Below are positions 24,496 to 32,316 of a DNA stretch of 64,000 bases, one piece after another. The DNA is from JACVRW01 sp035650215 (GTDB lineage Bacteria > Actinomycetota > Thermoleophilia > Solirubrobacterales > Thermoleophilaceae). The notes beneath the pieces were generated by a model. That model saw only the letters and a program-made list of their open reading frames with translations, made no database searches and had not been told where the DNA came from. The first letter of the stretch is position 1, and each line of letters starts with the position of its first letter. The position numbers were made by a program, and so were the translations under genes. Where the stretch lies: positions 1-64,000 of the forward strand of contig DASRIC010000064.1 in the NCBI GenBank assembly GCA_035650215.1, given 5' to 3'.

Positions 24496-25467
24496 CTATC
24501 CGGGAGCGCCCACGTCCCAGAGCGGGCCGGCCTCCCAGGCGCCCGTGATCACCTTGTCGGGATCGTGCCCGCCGCGGATCGCACGCTCGAGCGCCAGCAG
24601 CTGCAACCGGGCCGTGAGCGGGAGCTGGGCGAGCAGCGGATCGTCGAGCCCGGGCTCGTCGAGCGCGGCCACCGCCACTCCCTCCCCCTCCGCGGCGCGC
24701 CCGACCTCGCGCAGCACCCCGTGGGGGTCGTGCGAGGACTGCACGAGCACCAGCGCGTCGCGGGACGAGAGCGGCACCGCCGAGCCGTGGAAGAGGTACT
24801 CGGCGTCGAAGCCCTCGGCGAGCAGACGCGCCGCTTCGCGCAGCTTGAGGGCGCCCTCGCGGGCCGTGACCTGGCCCGGGCCGACGCCCGCCAGCACGAT
24901 CAGCCGCTCGGGATCGGGGAGCCGCTCGAGGTCAGGGGCGTCGATCACGGCCTGCACGGCCTCGGCGGCCCGCGCGAGGCCCTCGGGGCCGAGCTCCTCG
25001 GCGCCGGCCGAATGCGCGAGCAACGCAAGCACGGCGAGCGTGCCGAGGTAGGACACCGTGTAGGTCTCGGAGGGCTCGCGCGCCACGGTCTCGATCGCGT
25101 CGGGCCAGCCGGCGCCCTCGCCGGTGATCGAGAGCGTCTCTGCGCCCGCCTCGAGCGAGGCCGCATGCGCGGCGCGCGGAAAGGCGGACTCGCCGGTGTG
25201 CGAGATCACGATCACGCCGTCGCCGGCGCGGATCCGCTCGCCGGCGCCGCCGAGCACGAAGCTCATGGAAGCGGCAGCCCGGGCGTCCCGGCCCGCCCGC
25301 GCCAGCATGGCCGCTCCGAGCTCGGCCGCGTGCTGGCTCGACCCAGTTCCCACCAGCCAGATGCGCTCGCGGTCGAGGAGCCGGGTGGCGCGGTCCGGCA
25401 GCGCTCTCGTCGCGAGCCGTTCGAGGGCGGCCGGCTGGGAACGGATCGCCTGCTCGAGACCGGTCAC
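24496..25467 (-). CDS. Double SIS-domain protein, GlmS-isomerase/AgaS-like
   Basis: 323 residues with two sugar-isomerase (SIS) folds and no glutaminase domain. The first phosphosugar loop is VGTGSSQHAAELGAAM near residues 38-53, with SHTGESAFPRAAHA near 90. The second SIS repeats near 195-310 (VLAGVGPGQVTAREGALKLREA). The EGALKLREA stretch matches the GlmS isomerase substrate region. It could isomerise or deaminate an amino-sugar phosphate. Divergent from the ATPase pair. Start GTG 25467. Confidence 0.82.
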   Translation of the reverse strand: MTGLEQAIRSQPAALERLATRALPDRATRLLDRERIWLVGTGSSQHAAELGAAMLARAGRDARAAASMSFVLGGAGERIRAGDGVIVISHTGESAFPRAAHAASLEAGAETLSITGEGAGWPDAIETVAREPSETYTVSYLGTLAVLALLAHSAGAEELGPEGLARAAEAVQAVIDAPDLERLPDPERLIVLAGVGPGQVTAREGALKLREAARLLAEGFDAEYLFHGSAVPLSSRDALVLVQSSHDPHGVLREVGRAAEGEGVAVAALDEPGLDDPLLAQLPLTARLQLLALERAIRGGHDPDKVITGAWEAGPLWDVGAPG

Positions 25468-25542
25468 GCCACGACCGTAGGCGGGCTGGGATGAGTAGGC
25501 AACCGCCGGGTAGGCAGAATCGAGACCAGCGTGTGCGCACTC

Positions 25543-26457
25543 ATGGACAAGCGGCTCGTGATGGTGATGGGCAAGGGCGGAACCGGCAAGACGACGATCG
25601 CCGCCGCGCTCGGGCTGGCCGCCGCGCGCGCCGGCAAGCGCACCGTGGTGGTCGAGGTCGCCGAGCAGCAGCGCCTGGCCGCCATGTTCGGCGTGCGCCC
25701 GACCGATAGGCACGACGAGGTGGAGCTGGCGCCCGGCCTGTTCGGCCTGTCGATCGCGCCGAGCCGCGCGATGGAGGAGTGGCTTCGCCACCAGCTCAAA
25801 TCGGGCACGCTCGCCGGCCTGCTCGGCGGCAGCCGCATCTTCCAACTGCTCACGGCCGCGGCCCCGGGGGTCAGCGAGCTCGTGACGATGGGCAAGATCT
25901 GGGACCTCGCCCAGCTCCAGCGGCGCACCGGCGGCTCGGTGTTCGACCTGGCGATCGTCGACGCGCCGGCCACCGGCCACGGCCTCGCGCTGCTGAGCGC
26001 GCCCGGCACGTTTGCCCGCATCGCCCGCACCGGGCCGATTGCGCGCCAGGCGCGCCAGATCGAGGAGTTCACCCGCAACCGCGCCGCCACGGCCATCCTG
26101 GCGGCGGCGCTGCCGGAGGAGATGCCGGTGGCCGAGACGATCGACCTCGAGGGCCGGCTCGCCGATCAGTCGCTGGCGCTCGACGCGATCGTGGTAAACG
26201 CGCTCTACCCGGAGCGCTTCGACAGCGACGAGTCCGCCCGGCTCGCCGCGCTCGACGGGCGCGGCTCGGACGCCGCTCGCGCGGCGGTGGTCGCGGCGCT
26301 GTCGGAGCACCGCCGGGCGGCTGGTCAGCGCTCCCAGGTCGCGCGACTGGGCGAGGAGTCGAGGGCGCCGCTCGTGACGCTGCCGCATCTGTTCGCACCC
26401 GAGCTCGGCCGCGACGAGCTCGAGACGCTGTCCGAGCTGCTCGAGGAGTCGCTGTGA
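25543..26457 (+). CDS. ArsA/GET3-like ATPase, first of pair (Rv3679-like)
   Basis: 304 residues. Walker A MGKGGTGKTTIAAALGLA lies at residues 6-23, and the sensor/Walker B region is DLAIVDAPATGHGLALL near 145. It lacks the second ATPase repeat of eukaryotic ArsA. Actinobacteria carry two adjacent genes of this type (Rv3679-Rv3680, BagA/BagB), and the gene downstream overlaps it by four bases, matching that layout. The mycobacterial pair forms a complex linked to glycerol/nitric-oxide tolerance; the role here is by analogy. ATG 25543 preferred over GTG 25531. Confidence 0.87.
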   Translation: MDKRLVMVMGKGGTGKTTIAAALGLAAARAGKRTVVVEVAEQQRLAAMFGVRPTDRHDEVELAPGLFGLSIAPSRAMEEWLRHQLKSGTLAGLLGGSRIFQLLTAAAPGVSELVTMGKIWDLAQLQRRTGGSVFDLAIVDAPATGHGLALLSAPGTFARIARTGPIARQARQIEEFTRNRAATAILAAALPEEMPVAETIDLEGRLADQSLALDAIVVNALYPERFDSDESARLAALDGRGSDAARAAVVAALSEHRRAAGQRSQVARLGEESRAPLVTLPHLFAPELGRDELETLSELLEESL

Positions 26458-27518
26458 TCGAGGGCTGGCTCCAGCGCAAGGACATCTGCATCTGCGCGGG
26501 CTCGGGCGGGGTCGGCAAGACCACCGCCTCGGCGGCGATCGCCCTCGGCATGGCCGCGCGCGGCAAGAAGGTGGCCGTGCTCACGATCGACCCGGCCAAG
26601 CGGCTCGCCAGCTCGCTCGGCCTCCCCGAGCTCGGCAACGAGGAGCGCCGGGTGGACGCCGACGTGGACGGCGAGCTGTGGGCGATGATGCTCGACGCCA
26701 AGCGCACCTTCGACGAGCTGATCGAGCTGCACGCGCCCGACGATGCCACCCGCGACGCCGTGCTCTCCAACCGGATCTACCAGGAGCTGTCGAGCGCGGT
26801 GGCCGGCTCGCAGGAGTACATGGCGATGGAGAAGCTCCACGAGCTCCACCAGGAGGGCCGCTACGACCTGCTGGTACTGGACACGCCGCCCACCCGCAAC
26901 GCGCTCGACTTCATCGACGCGCCGCGCAAGCTCTCGGCCTTCATCGACTCGCGCTCGCTCCAGTTCTTCACGGCGCCGGGCTTCTTCGGGCTCAAGGTCT
27001 TCGGCCGCGGGGCGAGCGTCATCTTCTCGGTGATGAAGCGGGCCACCGGCGTGGACCTGCTCGAGGATCTGTCGGGCTTCTTCCGCAGCTTCGGGGACAT
27101 GGCGAGCGGTTTCCGCGAGCGTGCCGACGGCGTGAGCAAGCTGCTCTCGCACAGCCGCACCGCCTTCGTGCTCGTGACCTCGCCGCGGACCGACGCGATC
27201 GACGAGGCCGCATTCTTCCACCGGCGCCTGCTCGACGCGGGCCTGCCGTTCGCCGGCGTGGTGGCCAACCGGGTCCACCCGGACGTGCGCGAGGAGGACG
27301 TGGCGGCCGAGCTCGAGGAGCTCGTCGGGGACGACCTGGCCCGCAAGGTGCTCGACACCCTCGCCGACGAGCGCCGCCTGGCCGACCGCGACCGCACGAA
27401 CCTCGCCGAGCTGCGCCGCAGGCTCCGCCGCCGCCCGCTGATCGAGGTGCCCTACCTGGACGACGACATCCACGACCTCGACGGCCTGCGGCGGATGGAC
27501 GAGTACCTGTTCGGATAG
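26454..27518 (+). CDS. ArsA/GET3-like ATPase, second of pair (Rv3680-like)
   Basis: 354 residues. Walker A is GSGGVGKTTASAAIALG at residues 15-31, with TIDPAKRLASSLGL and VLDTPPTRNALDF following, and a long central helical region (SVMKRATGVDLLEDLSGFF) typical of the larger partner. The GTG start overlaps the first gene's stop as GTGA. The two probably form a heteromer. No membrane transporter gene is nearby, so anion pumping is unlikely. Confidence 0.88.
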   Translation: MIEGWLQRKDICICAGSGGVGKTTASAAIALGMAARGKKVAVLTIDPAKRLASSLGLPELGNEERRVDADVDGELWAMMLDAKRTFDELIELHAPDDATRDAVLSNRIYQELSSAVAGSQEYMAMEKLHELHQEGRYDLLVLDTPPTRNALDFIDAPRKLSAFIDSRSLQFFTAPGFFGLKVFGRGASVIFSVMKRATGVDLLEDLSGFFRSFGDMASGFRERADGVSKLLSHSRTAFVLVTSPRTDAIDEAAFFHRRLLDAGLPFAGVVANRVHPDVREEDVAAELEELVGDDLARKVLDTLADERRLADRDRTNLAELRRRLRRRPLIEVPYLDDDIHDLDGLRRMDEYLFG

Positions 27519-27527
27519 AGCGCCGGC

Positions 27528-29027
27528 TCAGACCGGCGCGCTGTAGTCCTCGGGCTCGTCGAAGCCCCAGTCCGCCGAGGGGGTCACGCCCTCGAGGTGG
27601 GGCTGGACCGGCTCGGCCGGCTCCGGTGCCGACGGTTCGACCGCGACCGGCTGTAGCTCCGCGGTGTCCGGCTCGTGGGCCAGCTCCGGCTCGGGCTCGA
27701 CCTCGAGCTCCGGCTCGGGCTCGACCTCCGGCTCCGGCTCGCGCTCGAAGCGCCGCTCCTCCGCGCGCAGGTCGCGCGCCTGGATCTCCCCGACGAAGGG
27801 CTCGGGTGTCGTCTCGAGCAAGATGTCGTCGGCCACCGCCTTCAGGTTGCCGTCGAGGTAGCCGCACAGCACGTCGCGCAGCAGCGCGCGCAGGTGGCCC
27901 TCGACCTCGGCCACGAGCTCGCCCGGCGCCTCGCCGTTTCGATCCTGCGCGGGCGAGCCGCCCATCACGTAGCGCTCGAGCGCCAGCGCGGTCTCCACGC
28001 GGCGCTGGACCGCGCGCCGGCTGCCCTCCTCGGCGCAGAGGGCTGCCACCCTCAGCGAGAGGCTTGCCTCGCCCGCGGCGCTCGTTGCGTCGAGCAGCGC
28101 GCGCAGGGCCAGCAGGAAGTCCGGGAGGGCCTCCGAGTCGAGCCGCCGCTCGCAGCCCATCTCGAAGCGCCCGAGCGCCCACGCCACCGTGCGAGGCGGA
28201 TCCACCTCGTCGAGCACGCGAAAGAAGTCGTGCAGGGCGCTCTCCTCGCCCGCCGCGAGCTGCCAGCCGCGGGCCGGCCGAGCGCCCGCTGTGCCAACCG
28301 GGATCGCCTCCCACGGCCCGCCGCCCGAGCTACGCCAGCCCGGCGCGCCGACCCCCACCTGGCCGGGCGCCCACAGGCGCAGGGCCGTCACGACCCTGCC
28401 GAAGCGCTCGGCGGCGTCGGCCGCCGAGATCGTCTCCGCAGCCGAGACGTCGCGCTCGAGCACGCACAGGAGCGCAGGCTCGCCGTCGCCGTCCTCGGGC
28501 CTGACCGCCTCCGGGGGCGCCTCGGCGCGGTCGCCGCGCACCAGCGCCAGGCCGCCGCCCAGCTCCACGCGCTCGGCCGCCATCCACGCGCCGCTGAGCG
28601 GCGCCACCACACGGGCCTGGGTGGTGTCGCGGTAGAGGGTGGTCTCCACCTCGCCGTACACGCGCTCGAAGCGCTCCTCGGGAAAGCCGAAGCTGGTGGC
28701 GTCCTCGTAGAGACGCTCGAGCATCGCCCGCAGCGCGGGCTCGGCCTGCTCGCCGCGCAGGCCGTTCACCCGCAGCCAGGTGGCGGCCCCGGCGCCCAGC
28801 TCGCGGCAGGCGGCCTCGCAGGCCGGCAGCTCGCGCAGCCGCTCCCAGCGCGAGCCGATGAACGCGTGGATGCGGGGCTGGTAGTGGTAGAGGGCCGGGC
28901 CGCGCGGGCCGCCCTCGTTCACCACGTCGAACTCGACCTCGGCGCCCGCGCGAAGATCGTCACTCAGGAGCGCGGCGGCCTCGAGCGCGAAGTTCCGCAG
29001 CGCGGCATGCAGGGCACGGTTGCGCAT
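27528..29027 (-). CDS. Large unknown protein with a Glu-Pro repeat tail
   Basis: 499 residues, not recognised. The N-terminal 370 residues look globular and mostly alpha-helical (LHAALRNFALEAAALLSDDL; FFRVLDEVDPPRTVAWALGRFEMGCE). The tail from about 410 is a Glu-Pro/Glu-Val repeat (EPEPEVEPEPELEVEPEPE) followed by an acidic Pro-rich end, likely disordered. There is no signal peptide or membrane helix. It converges on the ATPase pair with a nine-base gap. The repeat may be a flexible spacer or polyproline-like rod. Confidence 0.78.
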   Translation of the reverse strand: MRNRALHAALRNFALEAAALLSDDLRAGAEVEFDVVNEGGPRGPALYHYQPRIHAFIGSRWERLRELPACEAACRELGAGAATWLRVNGLRGEQAEPALRAMLERLYEDATSFGFPEERFERVYGEVETTLYRDTTQARVVAPLSGAWMAAERVELGGGLALVRGDRAEAPPEAVRPEDGDGEPALLCVLERDVSAAETISAADAAERFGRVVTALRLWAPGQVGVGAPGWRSSGGGPWEAIPVGTAGARPARGWQLAAGEESALHDFFRVLDEVDPPRTVAWALGRFEMGCERRLDSEALPDFLLALRALLDATSAAGEASLSLRVAALCAEEGSRRAVQRRVETALALERYVMGGSPAQDRNGEAPGELVAEVEGHLRALLRDVLCGYLDGNLKAVADDILLETTPEPFVGEIQARDLRAEERRFEREPEPEVEPEPELEVEPEPELAHEPDTAELQPVAVEPSAPEPAEPVQPHLEGVTPSADWGFDEPEDYSAPV

Positions 29028-29077
29028 AGAGCGCGAATTCGCGCCGAGCTTGCCCGATCCTGCCAGTCTCCCCCTCG

Positions 29078-29950
29078 ATGCGGGAGACTTCCGACTCCCT
29101 GGTGCTGAACGGCTACGAGCATTGCCGGCGGCTTCACCGGCGCCGCGACCCGACTTACTACTGGGCCACCAAGCGCCTGCGCGACGACCTGCGCCCGGCC
29201 GTGCACGCCCTCTACGCGTTCGCGCGCGTTGTGGACGATCTGGTGGACGGCTCGAGGCGCGCCGCCGACCCCGCGGCGCGCCGCGCCGCGCTCGACGACT
29301 ACGAACGCCGCTTCAACGACGCCCTTGCCGGCGAGCCCACGCGCGACCCGGTGCTGGCCGCGCTGGCCGACAGCGGCCGCCGGCACGACCTGCCCCTCAC
29401 CGAGCTCGGCCTCTACTTCGGGTCGATGCGCCGCGACTGCGGCCCGGTGCGGATCGCCACCTGGACCGAGCTCGAGCGCTACATGGATGGGAGCGTTGGC
29501 GCCGTGGCGCGAATCCTCGCCGTGCTGATCGGCGCGCCGGAGGAACGCCGCGAGTCCTTCACGCGGCTCGCCTACGCGTTCCAGCTCACGAACTTCATCC
29601 GCGACGTACGCGAGGACTGGGAGCTCGACCGCGTGTACCTGCCCGGCGAGGATCTCGAGCGCTTCGGCGTGAGCGTCGACGAGATCGCGTCCGGGCGGCC
29701 GACCGAGGGCTTTCGCCGGCTGCTCGCGCTCGAGGTCGAGCGCGCGCGTGCGCTGTTCCGTGAGGGCGAGGCGGCCTCCGCGGTCGTGACGCCGGACGTG
29801 CAGCGCGGGCTGCGGCTCGCGCGCAGCGTCTACCTGCGGACCCTCGACCGCGCCGAGCGGCTCCGCTTCGACGTGCTCGGTCACCGAGCCGGCCTGCCGC
29901 CATGGGAGCTGGCCGGCGCCGTGGCGAGCGCCCTGCGGGCCGGCGCGTGA
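29078..29950 (+). CDS. Squalene/phytoene synthase family protein
   Basis: 290 residues. First Asp-rich motif YAFARVVDDLVDG (near residues 47-59) and second LTNFIRDVREDWELDRVYLP (near 170-189) bind the Mg-diphosphates in head-to-head prenyl condensation. Length matches CrtB/HpnC/HpnD. Next gene is an FAD reductase of the geranylgeranyl-reductase type. No other carotenoid or hopanoid genes are adjacent, so phytoene versus presqualene/squalene product cannot be decided. Confidence 0.9.
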   Translation: MRETSDSLVLNGYEHCRRLHRRRDPTYYWATKRLRDDLRPAVHALYAFARVVDDLVDGSRRAADPAARRAALDDYERRFNDALAGEPTRDPVLAALADSGRRHDLPLTELGLYFGSMRRDCGPVRIATWTELERYMDGSVGAVARILAVLIGAPEERRESFTRLAYAFQLTNFIRDVREDWELDRVYLPGEDLERFGVSVDEIASGRPTEGFRRLLALEVERARALFREGEAASAVVTPDVQRGLRLARSVYLRTLDRAERLRFDVLGHRAGLPPWELAGAVASALRAGA

Positions 29951-31188
29951 CCCGGCGGTCCACCCTCCGGGGCGCCGACCGGACGCCGATCGCGTGCCCG
30001 GAGGCCGATGTGCTCGTGTGCGGGGCGAGCTTCGCCGGACTGGCGGTCGCGCGCGAGCTTGCCGGCGGCGGCGCCGACGTGCTGCTCGTCGACCGCTACG
30101 AGATCGGCGAGCGCGCCACCTCGGCGTGCGCCGCGCCCCGGCCCTGGCTCGAGGCGATGGGCGTGGCCGCTGCGATCCGCGAGGAGCTCCCGCACATGAC
30201 GTTCACCACGCCGCACGGCTCGGTGCGCTACCGCCTGCCGTGGAGTTGGGCGGCTTTCGACTACCGCGAGCTATGCCGGCTCCTGTTCGAGCAGTGCGAC
30301 GCCCGCTTCGAGATCGCAACCGTCAGAGGGCGCGGCCCCGGCGGCACCGTGGCCAGCGACCGCGGCGAGCTGCGCGCGCCGCTCGTGGTCGACGCGCTCG
30401 GCTGGCGGCGGGTGCTGGCGCGAGAGGGCAACCAGCCCCCCGAGGCGCCGCTCTCGCGCGGGCTCGAGGTGCACCCCCCGTCTGGCGAGCGGGCGGTGCC
30501 CGCGAGCGTTCGTTCTCCGTCTAGCCACGCCGGCGCCGGCGCCCTAGATGTCTGGATCGACCGCTCGCTCATTCGCTACGGCTACGGCTGGAACGTGCCG
30601 GCCGGCGGTGAGCAGCGCGTGGGCGTGGGCTCGTACGAGCCGCGCCACCATGTCAAGCGTCCCACGGTCGAGCTGGCCGAGCAGCTCGAGCGGCCGCCGG
30701 TCCGCTTCCAGGGCAACTGGTTCCCCCACCGGCTGCGCCGCGCGGCGGAGGACGGCGTGTTCTTCGTGGGCGACTCGGCCGGGCACTGCTTCCCGCTCTC
30801 GGGCGAGGGCATCCGCACCGCCTTCTACTTCGGGAGCGCCTGCGGGCGCGAGCTGTCGGCGGTGCTCGACGGCCGCCGGTCGCGCCACGAGGCGCTCGCG
30901 CGCTATGCGCGCTTCAGCGCGTCACATCGCCGCGCGTTCGGGCTCGCGCTCCGGCTCCAGTGGCTCGTGCCGCGGCTCCCGCCGCGCGCGCTCACGCTCG
31001 CCCTACGCGGGCTCGGACGGCAGCGCCTCGTGGACCGCGCGTTCGGCTGGTACCTCGACCAGGCGCACCCGTCGTTCGCGACGAGGCGCTACGCCGCCGC
31101 TGCCGCTGCGACCTCGGTGGCGCCCTCGCCGGTGGCGGCGGGCGCGCAGCAGGAGTCGTCCTCGACTCCCAGGTACTCGCGCCCGTAG
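29947..31188 (+). CDS. FAD-dependent oxidoreductase, geranylgeranyl-reductase/cyclase-like
   Basis: 413 residues. The FAD-binding fold is DVLVCGASFAGLAVARELA near residues 20-38, and the second FAD motif VFFVGDSAGHCFPLSGEGIRTAF near 275-297 is typical of geranylgeranyl reductase/PHBH-type flavoproteins. The GTG overlaps the prenyl-synthase stop (GTGA), so both act together, perhaps desaturating, cyclising or reducing the C30/C40 product. The C-terminal 30 residues lie antisense to the HxlR gene and look atypical (Ala/Ser/Pro), so the gene may have read through into its neighbour. Confidence 0.82.
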   Translation: MTRRSTLRGADRTPIACPEADVLVCGASFAGLAVARELAGGGADVLLVDRYEIGERATSACAAPRPWLEAMGVAAAIREELPHMTFTTPHGSVRYRLPWSWAAFDYRELCRLLFEQCDARFEIATVRGRGPGGTVASDRGELRAPLVVDALGWRRVLAREGNQPPEAPLSRGLEVHPPSGERAVPASVRSPSSHAGAGALDVWIDRSLIRYGYGWNVPAGGEQRVGVGSYEPRHHVKRPTVELAEQLERPPVRFQGNWFPHRLRRAAEDGVFFVGDSAGHCFPLSGEGIRTAFYFGSACGRELSAVLDGRRSRHEALARYARFSASHRRAFGLALRLQWLVPRLPPRALTLALRGLGRQRLVDRAFGWYLDQAHPSFATRRYAAAAAATSVAPSPVAAGAQQESSSTPRYSRP

Positions 31189-31469
31189 CGGCGCATGTCT
31201 TCGATCAGCGGGATCAGCGCCTCACCCTTCGGTGTGAGCGAGTACTCGACCCGCGGCGGCACCTCGGGAAAGGTGTCCCGCTCGACAATTCCCTGCTCCT
31301 CGAGCCCGCGCAGACGCAGCGAGAGCGTCCTCGGGCTGATGCCGGCGAGCGAGCGCTCGAGCTCGCAGAAGCGGCTGCGCCCGGCGGCGAGGTCCCTGAT
31401 CACGAGAATCGTCCACTTGCCGCAGATGATGTCCGCGGTGGCGCAGACGGCGCAGGTGGAATCGGCCAT
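31089..31469 (-). CDS. HxlR-family regulator with clustered cysteines
   Basis: 126 residues. The winged helix covers about 15-100 (GKWTILVIRDLAAGRSRFCELERSLAGISPRTLSLRLRGLEEQG). Cysteines C6, C9 and C16 lie at the N-terminus, with another in the FCELER helix and CC near 107. Cys-bearing HxlR/DUF24 proteins such as HypR, QorR and YodB sense quinones, aldehydes or disulfide stress, so a thiol switch is plausible. It lies antisense across the last 100 bases of the FAD oxidoreductase and has a perfect operator upstream. Confidence 0.87.
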   Translation of the reverse strand: MADSTCAVCATADIICGKWTILVIRDLAAGRSRFCELERSLAGISPRTLSLRLRGLEEQGIVERDTFPEVPPRVEYSLTPKGEALIPLIEDMRRYGREYLGVEDDSCCAPAATGEGATEVAAAAAA

Positions 31470-31476
31470 GAGGCCG

Positions 31477-31506
31477 AGTCTAGCGCAAGACTTCAGGAAC
31501 TGAAGT
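31477..31506 (-). promoter_or_regulatory. hxlR promoter with perfect operator
   Basis: The perfect inverted repeat ACTTCAGGAACTGAAGT (31490-31506) sits where a -35 box and spacer would be for the -10 TAGACT at 31482-31477, 7 bases from the ATG. Binding of HxlR there would block its own leaderless promoter. Confidence 0.65.
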
Positions 31507-31508
31507 GA

Positions 31509-31535
31509 GGGGCGGCCGGGCGCAGCCGCCGCCCC
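31509..31535 (-). terminator. Hairpin downstream of the AIM24 gene
   Basis: Arms GGGGCGGC (31509-31516) and GCCGCCCC (31528-31535) with an 11-base loop lie 11 bases beyond the AIM24 stop. There is no T-tract, as is common in actinobacterial terminators. Confidence 0.4.
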
Positions 31536-31545
31536 CCGCTGCCCC

Positions 31546-32253
31546 TCAGCCGCCCAAGTTGCTCAGCAGGCCGCCCCCGCCTCCGCCGCCGCCAACCGGC
31601 ATCACGCGACCCTCGCTCGGCTGCACGAGCACCCAGCCGCTGCCGGCGAACGACATCTGCACGGACTCCCCCGAGCCACGGCCGATGAGGTTCTTCATCT
31701 TGATGTCCGTCTTGATGCCGGTCTGCAGGCTCGACGCCCAGGTGATCGCGGCCTGCGGGTCCGCGAACGTCGGGGCGTCGCCGGTGTTCAGCAGCACGGG
31801 CGGGCCGTCGGAGACGATCGCCACCCAGCCGCTGCCCTGGAGGGCGGTGTTGAAGAGGCCGCCGCCCATCATCCCGCTCGCGCCCTCCACCCGCTTGATG
31901 TCCCAGTCGATGCCGGAGTCGAAGGCCAGCAGGTTCCGGCCGTTCACCGTGATCGCGTCGTTCTCGAGGTAGAGCAGGTGGATGTCCTGGGCGGTGTCGG
32001 CCAGGAACACCTCGCCCGTGCCCGACATCTTCATCAGCGTCGTGCCCTCGCCGGACACGGCCTTCTTCAGCATCCGGCTCATCCCGCCCGAGCCGGCGTG
32101 CTCGAACGACACGTCGCCCTGGTAGGCGACCATCGCGCCGGCCTTGGCCTGAATCGTGATCTGCCTGAGACTGACCTTCAAGAGCTTCGAGTTCTGAAGC
32201 GCGAATGCCTGCTCCGACTGCGTCTCCTGGAACTCACCAAGGGTGCTCTGCAC
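31546..32253 (-). CDS. AIM24-family (DUF124) protein
   Basis: 235 residues, the normal family size. Hallmarks: ITIQAKAGAMVAYQGDVSFEH, LADTAQDIHLLYLENDAITVNGRNLLAFD and GSGWVAIVSDGPPVLLN, the beta-helix-like AIM24 core. It ends with a Gly-rich tail (VGGGGGGGGLLSNLGG). Function is unknown in bacteria; yeast AIM24 is mitochondrial. A clean AAGGAG precedes the GTG start at 32253. Same strand as pilT and rpoD. Confidence 0.88.
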   Translation of the reverse strand: MQSTLGEFQETQSEQAFALQNSKLLKVSLRQITIQAKAGAMVAYQGDVSFEHAGSGGMSRMLKKAVSGEGTTLMKMSGTGEVFLADTAQDIHLLYLENDAITVNGRNLLAFDSGIDWDIKRVEGASGMMGGGLFNTALQGSGWVAIVSDGPPVLLNTGDAPTFADPQAAITWASSLQTGIKTDIKMKNLIGRGSGESVQMSFAGSGWVLVQPSEGRVMPVGGGGGGGGLLSNLGG

Positions 32254-32316
32254 CTGGTCTCCTTCGTTTCGATTTCGTTCGTGCAGCGCGAACTCTTAGC
32301 GAGCGAGCCGCGAGGG

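Noticed and set aside
25543..27518. Arsenite efflux system
   Set aside because: No arsB, arsR or arsC is nearby, and each ATPase has a single domain as in the Rv3679/Rv3680 pair.
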